Source: B1 sp964355075
GTDB taxonomy: Bacteria > Bacteroidota > Bacteroidia > UKL13-3
Reading direction: 5' to 3'
Length of the DNA: 64,000 nt
Assembly: GCA_964355075.1 (NCBI GenBank)
Contig: CAYHCF010000004.1
Coordinates: 103,874 to 167,873, forward strand
The translations under genes were made by a program, and so were the position numbers. Positions 18,501 to 27,556 of this stretch are shown here, piece by piece (the first letter of the stretch is position 1; the number at the start of each line of letters is the position of its first letter). The notes under the pieces were generated by a model that had not been told where the DNA came from, made no database searches, and saw only the letters and a program-made list of their open reading frames with translations.

Positions 18501-19981
18501 AATGAACCGGTACCTGCAGCACATACTTTATTCATTTCAAAATCAACAACCACCCCATTTTCGATACTGATATATTTTGAATCCTGACCACCAATTTCAA
18601 AAATAGTATCTACCGTTGGGTCGTGGGTTATGGCGGCGGTTGCCTGAGCGGTTATTTCATTTTGTATGACATCGGCACCAATAAAATCACCTGTAAGATA
18701 ACGCCCTGAACCGGTAGTTCCGGCGGCTTTTATCTCCACCTTGGTTCCTACTTCCTCATAAATTTCCTGCAAACCCCGTTTGATTGCCTCAAGCGGGCGA
18801 CTGGCAGTTGGCAAGTACTTTCGGGCAATTACATTATTAAAGTCATCTATTAAAACAACATTGGTACTGAGCGATCCAACATCAATTCCCAGGTAAACAG
18901 GATATTTTGTTTGCCCGTTTAATTGAAAGGAAATATTCTTTTCAAGTATTGCTGCTGATTCTTTCAGTATTGGAAGACCTTCACTGTTGCCATTTGATTT
19001 TAGCAAGTAACTTTCCAGATCGCTGATACCTTTGAAAGGCTCCGTACCATCAGGAGATTCCATCACATAATAAATGGCTCCGAGGGCACCCATTGAAGCA
19101 TGATTTTCGGGTATGATTAATTCTCCTTCTTTGAGATTAAGTATTTCGTTGAAAGCATGAATAACACCGGCATTAGCAGCAACTCCTCCCTGAAAAACAA
19201 TAGGCTTTACGAGGTCTTTTCCTTTGGCCAGGTTACTCTTGAAATTTCGGGCAACCGCAAAACATAATCCGGCAACAATATCATGAACCGGTGTGGCAAT
19301 TTGTTGCAGGTGAATCATATCGCTTTTGGCAAAAACGCTGCATCGTCCGGCGATATGCGGAGGTTTTTCGGATTGAAGCGCTAATTCACCGAATTCTTTT
19401 TCTATGGAAACGCCAATTCGTTTTGCCTGTTGATCGAGAAAAGAACCCGTACCCGCAGCACAAATACTGTTCATGGCAAAATCAGCCAGACTGGAATGAG
19501 CCATTTCAGCACCTTTGTCCATAAAAATGAGCTTCGAATCTTCTCCGCCCATTTCAATAATCGTTTTTGCTTCGGGATGAAGTTTTGAAACCGATTTTGA
19601 TTGTGCAATAATCTCATTGATAAATTGCCCGCCGATGAGTTCAGTAGCTAATTTCCCTCCGGTACCGGTAATGGCTACGAGCTTAAATTGCTCACTATCA
19701 TATCTCAGCAACAGGTCAGTTAGCCTTTTACGAAGCATCAGAAAAGGTTGTCCATGACAATGATCGTAATAATTTTCAAGGATATTCTCTTCCTGATCGA
19801 TAATAACGGTATTTAACGAAATAGAGCCTAAATCGAGGCCCAGGTAGAGTGGTTTTTTGACTGTGGAGTAGGCTTGATTATGCATTTTGAACATTAGGCT
19901 TTGGTGATAAAGCTGTGTTTTTTTATCGAAAATAATTGTTTTTTCTGTAAAATAAAATTGGCTTGGAAATAAATTTTTCAT
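15590..19981 (-). CDS. giant fused acyl-CoA dehydratase activase (BadF/BcrA-like ATPase x2, DUF2229, HgdB-like)
   Basis: 1463 residues. Two BadF/BadG/BcrA/HgdC-type ATPase domains occur in tandem: ~44-310 (LGLDLGSISLNTV) and ~363-625 (LGIDVGSLSTNVVL). Each carries the Cys of CAAGTGSF (C174 and ~487) and a second Cys (C214 in GRCSVF; ~525 in GCRCTVF), which in HgdC ligate a [4Fe-4S] cluster at the dimer interface. After a Cys-rich stretch (~665-700) comes a DUF2229/HgdB-related part to the C-terminus. Family knowledge: HgdC-type activases drive ATP-dependent electron transfer to 2-hydroxyacyl-CoA dehydratases or benzoyl-CoA reductases. The substrate of these fusions is not known. The true start may be an internal ATG at 19894 or 19885. 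Confidence 0.85.
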   Translation of the reverse strand: MKNLFPSQFYFTEKTIIFDKKTQLYHQSLMFKMHNQAYSTVKKPLYLGLDLGSISLNTVIIDQEENILENYYDHCHGQPFLMLRKRLTDLLLRYDSEQFKLVAITGTGGKLATELIGGQFINEIIAQSKSVSKLHPEAKTIIEMGGEDSKLIFMDKGAEMAHSSLADFAMNSICAAGTGSFLDQQAKRIGVSIEKEFGELALQSEKPPHIAGRCSVFAKSDMIHLQQIATPVHDIVAGLCFAVARNFKSNLAKGKDLVKPIVFQGGVAANAGVIHAFNEILNLKEGELIIPENHASMGALGAIYYVMESPDGTEPFKGISDLESYLLKSNGNSEGLPILKESAAILEKNISFQLNGQTKYPVYLGIDVGSLSTNVVLIDDFNNVIARKYLPTASRPLEAIKRGLQEIYEEVGTKVEIKAAGTTGSGRYLTGDFIGADVIQNEITAQATAAITHDPTVDTIFEIGGQDSKYISIENGVVVDFEMNKVCAAGTGSFLEEQAEKLDINIIEEFGTLALNSEKPTSLGCRCTVFIESDLNANQQRGEKNANLVGGLAYSIVNNYIQKVVGSRKIGDKIFFQGGVANNKGVVAAFEQITGKPIIIPPNFDVTGAIGMAIIAREKVQETGQTKFKGFEVRNASFTLDKFTCKDKDCHDLCEIRMVKVAGEKKPFCYGGRCEKYEMSDRKRKVDDIPDLFVEREKMLLGDYDEEKNKGGISIGIPRELVLYYQEFPFWRTFFTELGFQVVLSKHTDRALIAKSLEILNSETCLPIEVVHGHVLDLLNKNVDHVFVPFVINANAAADNPTSNCNCPWIQSYAFMVRAALASHPGKDKMLIPALHPRFFDKVFVKEMSDFMKKQFGTKGKAVKQALYLAKEKQQAFEKSLTVRGGEILNNLPKDREAVVILGRSYNTGDPELNLRLVEKLITLNVLPIPLDFLPLNEENIFDEFPNMYWPGGRKILAGAKIIAKTDNMYGVYTGNFRCGPDSFLSHFVTETLKGKPSIQIEIDEHSADAGLITRLEAFLDSVRKKGRKTASIQSNISKNFKQATPSKDRVLYWPYMHDGSYIAAAAARSCGIESYSLPIQTNADLEIGRKYTSAKECFPMICTTGSFIKKLLEPDVDPKKISFFMPDHNGPCRFGQYNQLQKIIFDRLKMTDVKIVTPSNDGSYSDITPGNGSKFRINVWKGFVAFDMIRKLQQQYRPYEKNQGDTDIVYFDSLDRIVKSVENSTKDLAAVLEDCGKKFKAIEILNIPRKPVVSIVGEIFMRDNRYCSGNIVKRLEALGAETLMAPFSEWFVYSTYRYTRDSKWKGDYLGILKSKIQEYAQHASYKKLFSTVEELVDVEKEISLETMLQLTAPYVHRDYDGDPVMAIGSASAHTKKGVSGICNVLPFTCMPGTLICSISDVFRKDHNQIPWVDYTYDGQEDASIETRLQAFMYQVKEYQLRENSESLVPILSNWTHTDSVPA

Positions 19982-20116
19982 ATTTGATGCAGCCTTTTGG
20001 CAATTTTATAGTCTTTTTTATATCTTGCTCCTCAAACGCATTGATTTTATTAGCCCGGATTTCATTGGTAAAGAGGATGATATTTAAAAAGAACACCCAA
20101 CAATATTGATAATTTT

Positions 20117-21007
20117 ATGAAAAAAACAGGATTGATTTTTCTGCTTATTTTTGGTTCAGTCGTAATAAGTAGTGCACAGGTTAAAAAGACAGCTAAGCCA
20201 AAAGCGCCCATACACAAAACCGTAATGGCAAAATCGGTACCGGCAACTCCGGGACTACAAAAAGAGCAAAGAGTTGAAGTTACGACCGATTTCGGTATCA
20301 TCATTTTAAAACTCTATAACCAGACTCCTTTACACCGTGATAATTTCGTAAAGTTGGTAAAACAGGGATTTTATGATAGTTTGTTGTTTCACCGGGTAAT
20401 TAAGTCGTTTATGATTCAGGGAGGAGATCCCACTTCTAAACGGGCGGATTCAACTATGATGCTGGGCAGTGGTGACGTAGGTTATTTAGTTCCTGCAGAA
20501 TTTAATCCGGCCCTCTTCCATAAAAGAGGGGCCTTGGCAGCAGCCCGTGATAACAATCCACAAAAGGCTTCGAGTGGTTGCCAATTTTATATTGTGCAGG
20601 GAAAAACATTCACGACCAAAGAAATTGAGGATATCATAAATAACAGAAACATGAATCGTCAAAAGGAGATTCTTTACGAATTATATCAATCGGATACGGT
20701 AAAGGCTACCCTTAATGCATTACAAAATTCAGGTGTGAAGGAGGCTGTAAGATCTTATGTGGAGAAATTGCAACCCATTGCCGAAAATGAATACAAGCGA
20801 CGTTATCCAAATGCAACCCGGGTAAATGCCGATCAAGTAGATGTCTATGTAAATTATGGCGGGGCACCGCATCTGGATGGAGAATATACTGTATTCGGAG
20901 AGATTGAAAGCGGCTGGGATGTAGTAGATAAAATTGCCTCCATGCCGGTGAGATCATCCGATAACAGACCCAATCAAGATATTCGTATGAAAATGCGACT
21001 CCTTTAG
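20117..21007 (+). CDS. secreted cyclophilin-type peptidyl-prolyl isomerase
   Basis: 296 residues with a signal peptide (ending VISSAQ at ~21), a basic/Pro-rich linker, and a cyclophilin domain from ~53 (VEVTTDFGIIILKLY, then FHRVIKSFMIQGGDP with the catalytic Arg, then SSGCQFYIVQG). A lysine/Arg-rich helical insertion of ~70 residues (KEIEDIINNRNMNRQKEILYEL onwards) interrupts the domain before the final strands (YTVFGEIESGWDVVDKIAS). This insertion is usual in Bacteroidota periplasmic PPIases. It probably helps fold exported or outer-membrane proteins. Its stop TAG overlaps the GTG start of the next gene. Confidence 0.9.
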   Translation: MKKTGLIFLLIFGSVVISSAQVKKTAKPKAPIHKTVMAKSVPATPGLQKEQRVEVTTDFGIIILKLYNQTPLHRDNFVKLVKQGFYDSLLFHRVIKSFMIQGGDPTSKRADSTMMLGSGDVGYLVPAEFNPALFHKRGALAAARDNNPQKASSGCQFYIVQGKTFTTKEIEDIINNRNMNRQKEILYELYQSDTVKATLNALQNSGVKEAVRSYVEKLQPIAENEYKRRYPNATRVNADQVDVYVNYGGAPHLDGEYTVFGEIESGWDVVDKIASMPVRSSDNRPNQDIRMKMRLL

Positions 21008-23514
21008 TGAAAATAATTGCTTATATATTTTTTAGTTTTTTACCTTTTCTTTCTTTGGCTCAAACCGAAATCACGACGGTTACAGGAAAGATTCAGGATA
21101 AAAACACAAAAGAGGCCTTACCCTATGTAAGCATTGGTTTTAAAGGTTTTTCTGTTGGCACAACCTCCGACTTTGAAGGAAGGTTTAAAATCAGCTCCAA
21201 TCAAAAAGTTGACACCCTAATTTTCACTTATGTAGGTTATAAACGCTTATCCAAAAAAATCTCATCCGGTATCAATCAGGACCTGTTGGTTGAAATGCAG
21301 GATCAATCTATGGAAATGGGAGAAATAGTGATTAATCCGGGGCTTAATCCTGCTTTGCGAATCATAGATAATGCCCGAAAAAACCGAAAGGCAAACAGCC
21401 AGGATAACTTAGAATCCTACCAATATGATTCTTATAGCAAAGTGAATATTTCACTCTCGAATATTTCTGACGAGATGAAGAATAATGTTGTTTTTAAGCC
21501 ATTAAGTTCGTTGTTCGACACCGTTCACCAAATGCGTAACGATGAGGGAAAACATGTTTTGCCGACTTTTGTAAGTGAGACTTTTTCGAAAACCTATTTT
21601 CAAAAATCACCGGCCAGATCCAAAGAAGAAATTCTTGGAAGCAAGTACTCGGGTATTGGAATTGAGGCAAATTCTTACCTGACCGATTTGATGGGTGGAC
21701 AGTTTCACCATTACAATTTATCTAATAATTATGTACGGATTTTTCATAAGGATTTTGTAACGCCGATTGCTGATGCAGCTCATTTTTATTATATCTTTAC
21801 CCTCCTCGATTCGAGTGAAATTGATGGGATCAAGTGTTATAAAATCCAAGTGAATTTAAAAAACAAACAAGACCTAGGTTTTGAGGGTATCATATGGATT
21901 GCCGATAGTTCATTCTCGCTGAAGCGGGTAAACCTGGAAGTGGGTAAAAGCGCCAATCTGAATTTTTTAAACCGTATCAAAATTCAACAGGAACTAACAC
22001 CAAGTGGCAAGGGCCCCTGGATAACATCTAAAAGCAGGGTAACACTGGATTTTGACCGCTTCAAAAAAGATGGCTTTGGAATGATTGCCGGTTTATACAA
22101 TTCCTATACACATATTGAAACAAATGTAAAATTTCCCGCTAAATTTTTTGATGTCAACCTGATCACCCGGGAGGATGCTTTTAACAAGGATAGTGCTTAT
22201 TGGCTGGATAAAAGAACAGAAGAACTGAGTTCAATTGAAAAGGAAATGTTTAACAAAGTAGATTCAGTGAACAGGCTTCCCATTGTGATAACCTATGTAG
22301 ATCTGATTTACACCGTATTTGAAGGTTTTAAAAGAATCGGTAAATTAGACTGGGGTCCCTATTTGTATTTGTTCGGGTATAATCAAATTGAGGGATTTAG
22401 AATGCGCATTGGTTTCAAAACCAACTATGATTTTAGTAAAAATTGGGTCTGCAAGGCTTCTTTGGCATATGGTTTCAAAGATGAGAAAATAAAATACAGT
22501 GTAGGATTTGATTACGTTTTTGACCCAAAAAAATGGTCAGTTGCCTCTATTCGTTACCGTGATGACAACGATATATTGGGTATTACGAATTCGCCCATCA
22601 GCTCATCCATGGGAAGCACCTTTTTTCAGTTTGCTAATTTCTTTGGATCCAAGACGAGGATCAACCATACCCGTGAGATTAACCTGAGTTATACAAAAAC
22701 TTTTTCAAATTACTGGACCTTAAAATTATTATTCGACAATAGATATTTTACACCTATTGGTAATTTTATATTCGTTTATCCGGGCAGAGATTCACCTGGT
22801 TCATTAAGCAGTTCTTTTACCAGCAGTCAGTTTGGTATTGAAGCAAGGTGGGCATTTAATGAGGTTGTGATATCAAGGGGGCATGACCGTATCCTGTTTC
22901 AACAATCTAAATTACCGGTTATTACTTTTAGTTATTTAAGAGGAGTAAAAGGATTTTTAAACGCCGATTTCAACTATGATAAATTAGGCTTCACGGTTTC
23001 TCAGCATTCAAATACGGGAATTTTTGGTACGGCTGACTGGTATATGTACGGAGGAAAAACGTTTGGCACCCTGCCCTATCCTTTATTAGATGTGGCCAGA
23101 GGAAACGGAAGCATCGTTTACAGTACTTATAATTACAGCTTAATGAATTATTATGAGTTTATAAGCGATGCCTATATTCATGCAGCCTATACGCAGCGAT
23201 TGGAAGGTCTTTTGCTGAATAAAATTCCTTTCATTAAAAGCTTAAAGCTCCGAAATGCTTTTATGCTTAAGGCTGCCTATGGAAGCATAAGTAAAGCCAA
23301 TAAAGATTTATTCGAAAGTAATAAAACAGATGCAAATGGAAATCCGGTTTCCGCCGTTCATTTTTTCGATAAAGATCCCTATGTGGAGGTAGGTTACAGC
23401 ATTGAAAACATTTTTAGATTTATGTCAATCGGTTACGTGCAACGACTTACCTATCTTTCATTGCCAGATGTAAGACGTAATGGGTTCAATATAGGTTTTC
23501 GTATACAGTTCTAG
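21007..23514 (+). CDS. DUF5686 outer-membrane protein with carboxypeptidase-like regulatory domain
   Basis: 835 residues. It begins with GTG at 21007, whose first base is the last base of the preceding TAG, so translation is probably coupled. Signal peptide ending SLAQ, CarboxypepD_reg-like domain (~22-105: VTGKIQDKNTKEALPYVSI ... GTTSDFEGRF), then the long DUF5686 region with porin-like beta strands (for example YVEVGYSIENIFRFMSIGYV) ending in F. Such proteins are outer-membrane, Bacteroidota-specific and of unknown function. The operon with a periplasmic PPIase fits a need for folding help. Confidence 0.85.
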   Translation: MKIIAYIFFSFLPFLSLAQTEITTVTGKIQDKNTKEALPYVSIGFKGFSVGTTSDFEGRFKISSNQKVDTLIFTYVGYKRLSKKISSGINQDLLVEMQDQSMEMGEIVINPGLNPALRIIDNARKNRKANSQDNLESYQYDSYSKVNISLSNISDEMKNNVVFKPLSSLFDTVHQMRNDEGKHVLPTFVSETFSKTYFQKSPARSKEEILGSKYSGIGIEANSYLTDLMGGQFHHYNLSNNYVRIFHKDFVTPIADAAHFYYIFTLLDSSEIDGIKCYKIQVNLKNKQDLGFEGIIWIADSSFSLKRVNLEVGKSANLNFLNRIKIQQELTPSGKGPWITSKSRVTLDFDRFKKDGFGMIAGLYNSYTHIETNVKFPAKFFDVNLITREDAFNKDSAYWLDKRTEELSSIEKEMFNKVDSVNRLPIVITYVDLIYTVFEGFKRIGKLDWGPYLYLFGYNQIEGFRMRIGFKTNYDFSKNWVCKASLAYGFKDEKIKYSVGFDYVFDPKKWSVASIRYRDDNDILGITNSPISSSMGSTFFQFANFFGSKTRINHTREINLSYTKTFSNYWTLKLLFDNRYFTPIGNFIFVYPGRDSPGSLSSSFTSSQFGIEARWAFNEVVISRGHDRILFQQSKLPVITFSYLRGVKGFLNADFNYDKLGFTVSQHSNTGIFGTADWYMYGGKTFGTLPYPLLDVARGNGSIVYSTYNYSLMNYYEFISDAYIHAAYTQRLEGLLLNKIPFIKSLKLRNAFMLKAAYGSISKANKDLFESNKTDANGNPVSAVHFFDKDPYVEVGYSIENIFRFMSIGYVQRLTYLSLPDVRRNGFNIGFRIQF

Positions 23515-23591
23515 TTCTATTGTTAATTTCTAACATAATTGCTTTGAAAAATATTGGTTAATATTGAACCCAATAGCCCAAAAAATAAAGA

Positions 23592-25292
23592 GTGCAACAA
23601 CACGTATTTACCATTTCAAAAATATGCAGCAACTTTGGTATTGAACATGCTGTTATTTGCCCGGGTAGTAGGTCGGCGCCTCTTGTATTCGCATTTACTC
23701 AAAATAAAAAAATAAAATGCCATTCAGCCATAGATGAGCGCAGTGCTGGTTTTATGGCATTGGGTATGGCGCAGCAATTATTAAAGCCGGTGGTTCTCGT
23801 TTGCACATCCGGTACAGCGGTCCTTAATTTTTTTCCGGCTGTAGCCGAAGCTTTTTATCAAAAAATCCCTTTATTAATTTTATCCGCCGACCGTCCTCCA
23901 GAGCAACTTAATCAACAGGATGGCCAAATGATTATGCAAAAGGGCGTTTTTGGAAAACACGTATTAGCCAGTCATGAATTGTTGTGCTTTGAGGAAGATA
24001 AAGTTGATTTTAAACTTACCGAACGAATTGTAAATTCTGCTTTGTATGAGTGTATACATCCGGCAGGGTTTGGTCCGGTACACATCAATGTTCCTTTACG
24101 GGAGCCCTTATATGACCTTCAAAGCAATTTGCCTATACCCAAATTACATTTTTCAAAAGAACATCAATTGCCCCCAATACCCTTGCCGGCAAAACAACTG
24201 GATTCGATGGTGCTTGCCTGGAAACAAAGCAAGAAGAGGATGATTTTGGTTGGGCAAATGCCGGTATCTAAAAACTTGCATCACTTATTAAATTCTTGCA
24301 TCAATCAGGATGATGTGGTGGTTCTGGCCGATGTGGTTTCTAACCAACATGAAACCAGCAATGTGAAGTTGTTTGATGCCATAATTGAATATCATTCCTG
24401 GGAGGATATTAAGGATTTAGAACCAGATTTTATTCTTTCTATTGGTGGCCCAATGGTTTCAAAATCTTTGAAGAACTGGCTTAAAACACAACATCCTACT
24501 TTCCATTGCCGTATTCAACGATCCTACAATATTATTGATACCTATAACAATGTAACAAATTTTGTAGTATCGAATGAACTGGACTTTCTGGAAGCATTTG
24601 TTTCAGTAAACCGATTTAAGCAAACCAGTTCAAAACCGTATGCATCGGAATGGAAAATGCATAATCGCAAAACAGAAGCGCTATTAAAAGATTTTGTGAA
24701 AAAGCCTATCTGGTCTGAACCCATTGTATTGCATCATTTGTTGAAGTTTATTCCTGAAAACACGCAATTGCAATTGGCTAACAGTTCGGTTGTCAGATTT
24801 GTGAGCTCACTGGGGCTACCGCTCAAAGCACTGCATGTTTTTGGAAACCGGGGTACCAATGGTATTGACGGAGTGGTTTCAACGGCATTGGGTTCTGCCA
24901 GAGTTTTGCCTCATGTTATCGTTACGCTTATTACCGGTGATCTCTCCCTCTTTTATGATCGCAATGCATTTTGGCAAAAGGAATTACCCCCAAATTTAAA
25001 AGTCATTGTGATGAATAATTTCGGTGGGCGAATTTTTGAGTGGATTGAAGGGCCATCTCTTCATGCGGATGATTTACATTTTTTTACTACCGAACACCAC
25101 CACAGCGTAAAATTATTGGCTGAGCAAAATGGTTTGAATTATTTCAGCTGTTCAAATTTCTATGATTTAGAATCCACCCTCAGTCAATTTTATGAGCCTC
25201 AAAATTCAGTCGCTATTCTTGAACTCGCTTTCAGAACCCGCGAAAATATTGAAACCATAAAGGAATTTAAAAACATGGAAGTCAATTCCTAA
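23592..25292 (+). CDS. menD: 2-succinyl-5-enolpyruvyl-6-hydroxy-3-cyclohexene-1-carboxylate synthase
   Basis: 566 residues, the normal MenD length. Starts with GTG at 23592 (QQHVFTISKICSNFG); no ATG precedes the conserved N-terminus. Thiamine-diphosphate enzyme domains in order: N-terminal PYR domain with VICPGSRSAPL and the catalytic Glu region (HSAIDERSAGFMALG), a central domain, and the PP domain with the cofactor-binding block TGDLSLFYDRNAFW ... NNFGGRIFEW. It joins isochorismate and 2-oxoglutarate in menaquinone synthesis in the cytoplasm. menB is next on the same strand, 185 bp on. The start follows the DUF5686 gene by 77 bp. Confidence 0.93.
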   Translation: MQQHVFTISKICSNFGIEHAVICPGSRSAPLVFAFTQNKKIKCHSAIDERSAGFMALGMAQQLLKPVVLVCTSGTAVLNFFPAVAEAFYQKIPLLILSADRPPEQLNQQDGQMIMQKGVFGKHVLASHELLCFEEDKVDFKLTERIVNSALYECIHPAGFGPVHINVPLREPLYDLQSNLPIPKLHFSKEHQLPPIPLPAKQLDSMVLAWKQSKKRMILVGQMPVSKNLHHLLNSCINQDDVVVLADVVSNQHETSNVKLFDAIIEYHSWEDIKDLEPDFILSIGGPMVSKSLKNWLKTQHPTFHCRIQRSYNIIDTYNNVTNFVVSNELDFLEAFVSVNRFKQTSSKPYASEWKMHNRKTEALLKDFVKKPIWSEPIVLHHLLKFIPENTQLQLANSSVVRFVSSLGLPLKALHVFGNRGTNGIDGVVSTALGSARVLPHVIVTLITGDLSLFYDRNAFWQKELPPNLKVIVMNNFGGRIFEWIEGPSLHADDLHFFTTEHHHSVKLLAEQNGLNYFSCSNFYDLESTLSQFYEPQNSVAILELAFRTRENIETIKEFKNMEVNS

Positions 25293-25441
25293 TAGTATTT
25301 AGATTCCAAATATCCATCTCCACAAATCAATCCGGTTTATTGGATAAGCAATACAAACCATCTTATCTTAACCTTTCAAAATACATTCTCAATAATCCGG
25401 CAAAAAGGAAGGAGGATCATTTCATTATTGAATAATCGTGT

Positions 25442-25449
25442 TACATTTG
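25442..25449 (+). promoter_or_regulatory. -7 promoter element of menB
   Basis: TACATTTG exactly matches TAnnTTTG, 28 bp before the ATG at 25478. The nearest TTG (25428-25430) is too close to be the -33 box, so the upstream element is unclear. It suggests menB has its own promoter in the 185-bp menD-menB gap. Confidence 0.4.
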
Positions 25450-25477
25450 CTGGCTTTTAAATTTAAAATCTTTCCTT

Positions 25478-26302
25478 ATGCAATCAAAATACACCTGGAC
25501 TACCCTGAAAGAATACAAAGAAATACTGTATCAGTTTTATGACGGTATTGCCAAAATTAGTATTAACCGACCAGAAAAACACAACGCTTTTACCCCCTTA
25601 ACGGTAAAGGAAATGAGCGAAGCCATGGAACTGGCTCGCCAGGATGAAAAAGTATATTGTGTTATTTTGACCGGAGAAGGAGGACAGGCTTTTTGCAGCG
25701 GTGGTGATCAAAGTGTTCGCGGACATGGAGGTTATGTGGGAGCAGATGGCGTTCCCCGCTTAAATGTGTTGGATTTTCAAATGCAAATTCGCAGGATCCC
25801 CAAACCTGTTATTGCTATGGTGGCCGGGTATGCAATTGGTGGCGGACATGTTTTGCATGTGATTTGTGATTTAACCATTGCTGCTGAGAACGCTAAATTC
25901 GGACAAACCGGACCAAAAGTGGGTAGTTTTGATGGCGGTTTTGGCGCTGGTTACCTCGCCCGTTTGGTTGGACAGAAGAAAGCGCGCGAAATCTGGTTCC
26001 TTTGCGATCAGTACAATGCACAGGAAGCTTTGGATATGGGTTTGGTAAATAAAGTGGTGCCTTTAAAAGACTTAGAAGATACCACCATTGCCTGGTGCCG
26101 CAAAATAATGGAAAAAAGTCCGATCGCTTTGCGCATGCTAAAGAGCTCCTTCAACGCAGAGCTCGATGGACAAGCCGGTATACAAGAGCTCGCCGGAAAT
26201 GCCACTTTGCTGTATTACCTGAGTGAAGAGGCAAAAGAGGGCAAAGATTCCTTCCTTGAAAAAAGGAAACCCGATTTTAAGAAATTTCCAAAGTTTCCAT
26301 AA
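25478..26302 (+). CDS. menB: 1,4-dihydroxy-2-naphthoyl-CoA synthase
   Basis: 274 residues, normal for MenB of the crotonase superfamily. The MenB-specific motifs are present: FCSGGDQSVRGHGGYVG (the RxHxxY-like loop), the oxyanion residues in GGGHVLHVICDLTIAA, and the signature GPKVGSFDGGFGAGYLAR with the catalytic Asp. It cyclises o-succinylbenzoyl-CoA to the naphthoate. Together with menD it shows that the organism makes menaquinone, the usual Bacteroidota respiratory quinone. Confidence 0.93.
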   Translation: MQSKYTWTTLKEYKEILYQFYDGIAKISINRPEKHNAFTPLTVKEMSEAMELARQDEKVYCVILTGEGGQAFCSGGDQSVRGHGGYVGADGVPRLNVLDFQMQIRRIPKPVIAMVAGYAIGGGHVLHVICDLTIAAENAKFGQTGPKVGSFDGGFGAGYLARLVGQKKAREIWFLCDQYNAQEALDMGLVNKVVPLKDLEDTTIAWCRKIMEKSPIALRMLKSSFNAELDGQAGIQELAGNATLLYYLSEEAKEGKDSFLEKRKPDFKKFPKFP

Positions 26303-26360
26303 AAATCTTTTTCTGGCAATTCGGGAAAATGAACCTAACAGGAAAATAATTTTTACACAC

Positions 26361-26918
26361 ATGAGCCTAAATGAGGAAATAAATCCCTGGCAAACACTGA
26401 GCGACAAAATTGTTTATGAAAATGCATGGATTGAATTGCATCATCGGGATGTGCTGAATCCAAATGGCAATCCCGGAATTTATGGTCTTGTTCACTTTAA
26501 ACACTTAGCCATTGGGATCATTCCTTTAGATGAAAATAAGGATACCTGGATCGTGGGTCAATACCGCTATCCTTTAAAAAAATATAGCTGGGAGATCCCG
26601 GAAGGAGGAGGTAAAATTGGTGTGGATCCGATTGTGTCTGCCCAGCGTGAATTATTGGAAGAAACGGGCATTGTTGCCCGGGACTGGCAAAAGTTAATTG
26701 AAATTCATTTGAGTAATTCGGCCACCGATGAACATGCCATCATTTACGTAGCGCGGGATTTATCTTTTACCAAAGCTCAACCTGAGGATTCAGAACAATT
26801 GAAATTAAAAAAAGTGCCTTTTGAGGAATTGTTTCAAATGGTGATGAACGGTGAAATTACCGATGCCATGACCGTTGCAGCAGTTCTTAAGTTGCAACTG
26901 CAATTATTAGATAGATGA
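26361..26918 (+). CDS. NUDIX hydrolase, ADP-ribose pyrophosphatase-like
   Basis: 185 residues starting MSLNEEINPWQT at 26361. An open frame extends back to 26223 but would overlap menB by 80 bp, so the later ATG is right. The fold pattern is that of ADP-ribose/NDP-sugar pyrophosphatases: WIVGQYRYPLKKYSWEIPEGG, then the Nudix box ending RELLEETGI with both metal-binding Glu. The first Glu of the consensus Gx5Ex7REUxEExGU is Val here (GGKIGVDP...). It probably hydrolyses a nucleoside-diphosphate sugar in the cytoplasm. It ends 17 bp from the convergent haem-binding gene. Confidence 0.85.
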   Translation: MSLNEEINPWQTLSDKIVYENAWIELHHRDVLNPNGNPGIYGLVHFKHLAIGIIPLDENKDTWIVGQYRYPLKKYSWEIPEGGGKIGVDPIVSAQRELLEETGIVARDWQKLIEIHLSNSATDEHAIIYVARDLSFTKAQPEDSEQLKLKKVPFEELFQMVMNGEITDAMTVAAVLKLQLQLLDR

Positions 26919-26934
26919 GATTATAGACAGCCCC

Positions 26935-27462
26935 TTAATCCTCGTCGCTTTCTTTCTCTTCATTTTCTCCCTCTTTCGTCTGGCCGCTTGTTTCAGCCTG
27001 AGGTTTGATTAGGTTCATACTTTCATTCGCCCAGGCTATCAGGATAGAAGATTGTTCCGGTGTTAATACTGCATCGCGGTGAATGAGGGTATATGAAAAT
27101 AATGGCATTTCACTGTCTTCAAGTTCCTCTTTCATTTTTTTGAATTTCTTCAATTGCTTTTCAGCATCATAGGAAGCGAATTCAGAGAAATTTAACTCCT
27201 CTTTTCCTTCCTTTACGTGATTATCAGTCCAAAGACCTACCGGTTGAACGGAGGTGTACCAAGGGTAATTAGTATGATTACTGTGGCAATCAAAGCAACT
27301 TGTTCTTAAAATCTGCAGAACAGAATCTGAGACCGGAACCAGCTTTGTAATATCACGGTCGGTAAGCGCCTCACTTTGGTTTTTTGAGGAAGGAATAAAT
27401 TGGATCAATCCAAAAATCACCAATAAGGTAATAAGCACTTTTTTTAATAAATTGTTTTTCAT
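26935..27462 (-). CDS. haem-binding domain protein (cytochrome c-like, one CxxCH)
   Basis: 175 residues. An N-terminal hydrophobic segment (~9-25) acts as signal or membrane anchor. C56-FDC59-H60 is one covalent haem c site inside the context LRTSCFDCHSNHTNYPWYTS, which is the Haem_bd (PF14376) signature; VQPVGLWTDNHVKEGK and LNFSEF follow as usual. The C-terminus is highly acidic (EGENEEKESDED). It is expected in the periplasm as an electron-transfer or sensing haem protein; no partner is adjacent. Confidence 0.85.
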   Translation of the reverse strand: MKNNLLKKVLITLLVIFGLIQFIPSSKNQSEALTDRDITKLVPVSDSVLQILRTSCFDCHSNHTNYPWYTSVQPVGLWTDNHVKEGKEELNFSEFASYDAEKQLKKFKKMKEELEDSEMPLFSYTLIHRDAVLTPEQSSILIAWANESMNLIKPQAETSGQTKEGENEEKESDED

Positions 27463-27556
27463 ATTCGCGTTGTAAAATAAAAATTATTTCATTCAGGATT
27501 TCATTGACAAAAACCAAATGAAAAGCGGATAAGCCTAAAGCCACTTAACTTTTCAC

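Noticed and set aside
26223..26360. Upstream start for the Nudix protein
   Set aside because: It would overlap menB by 80 bp and the extra residues do not look like the family.
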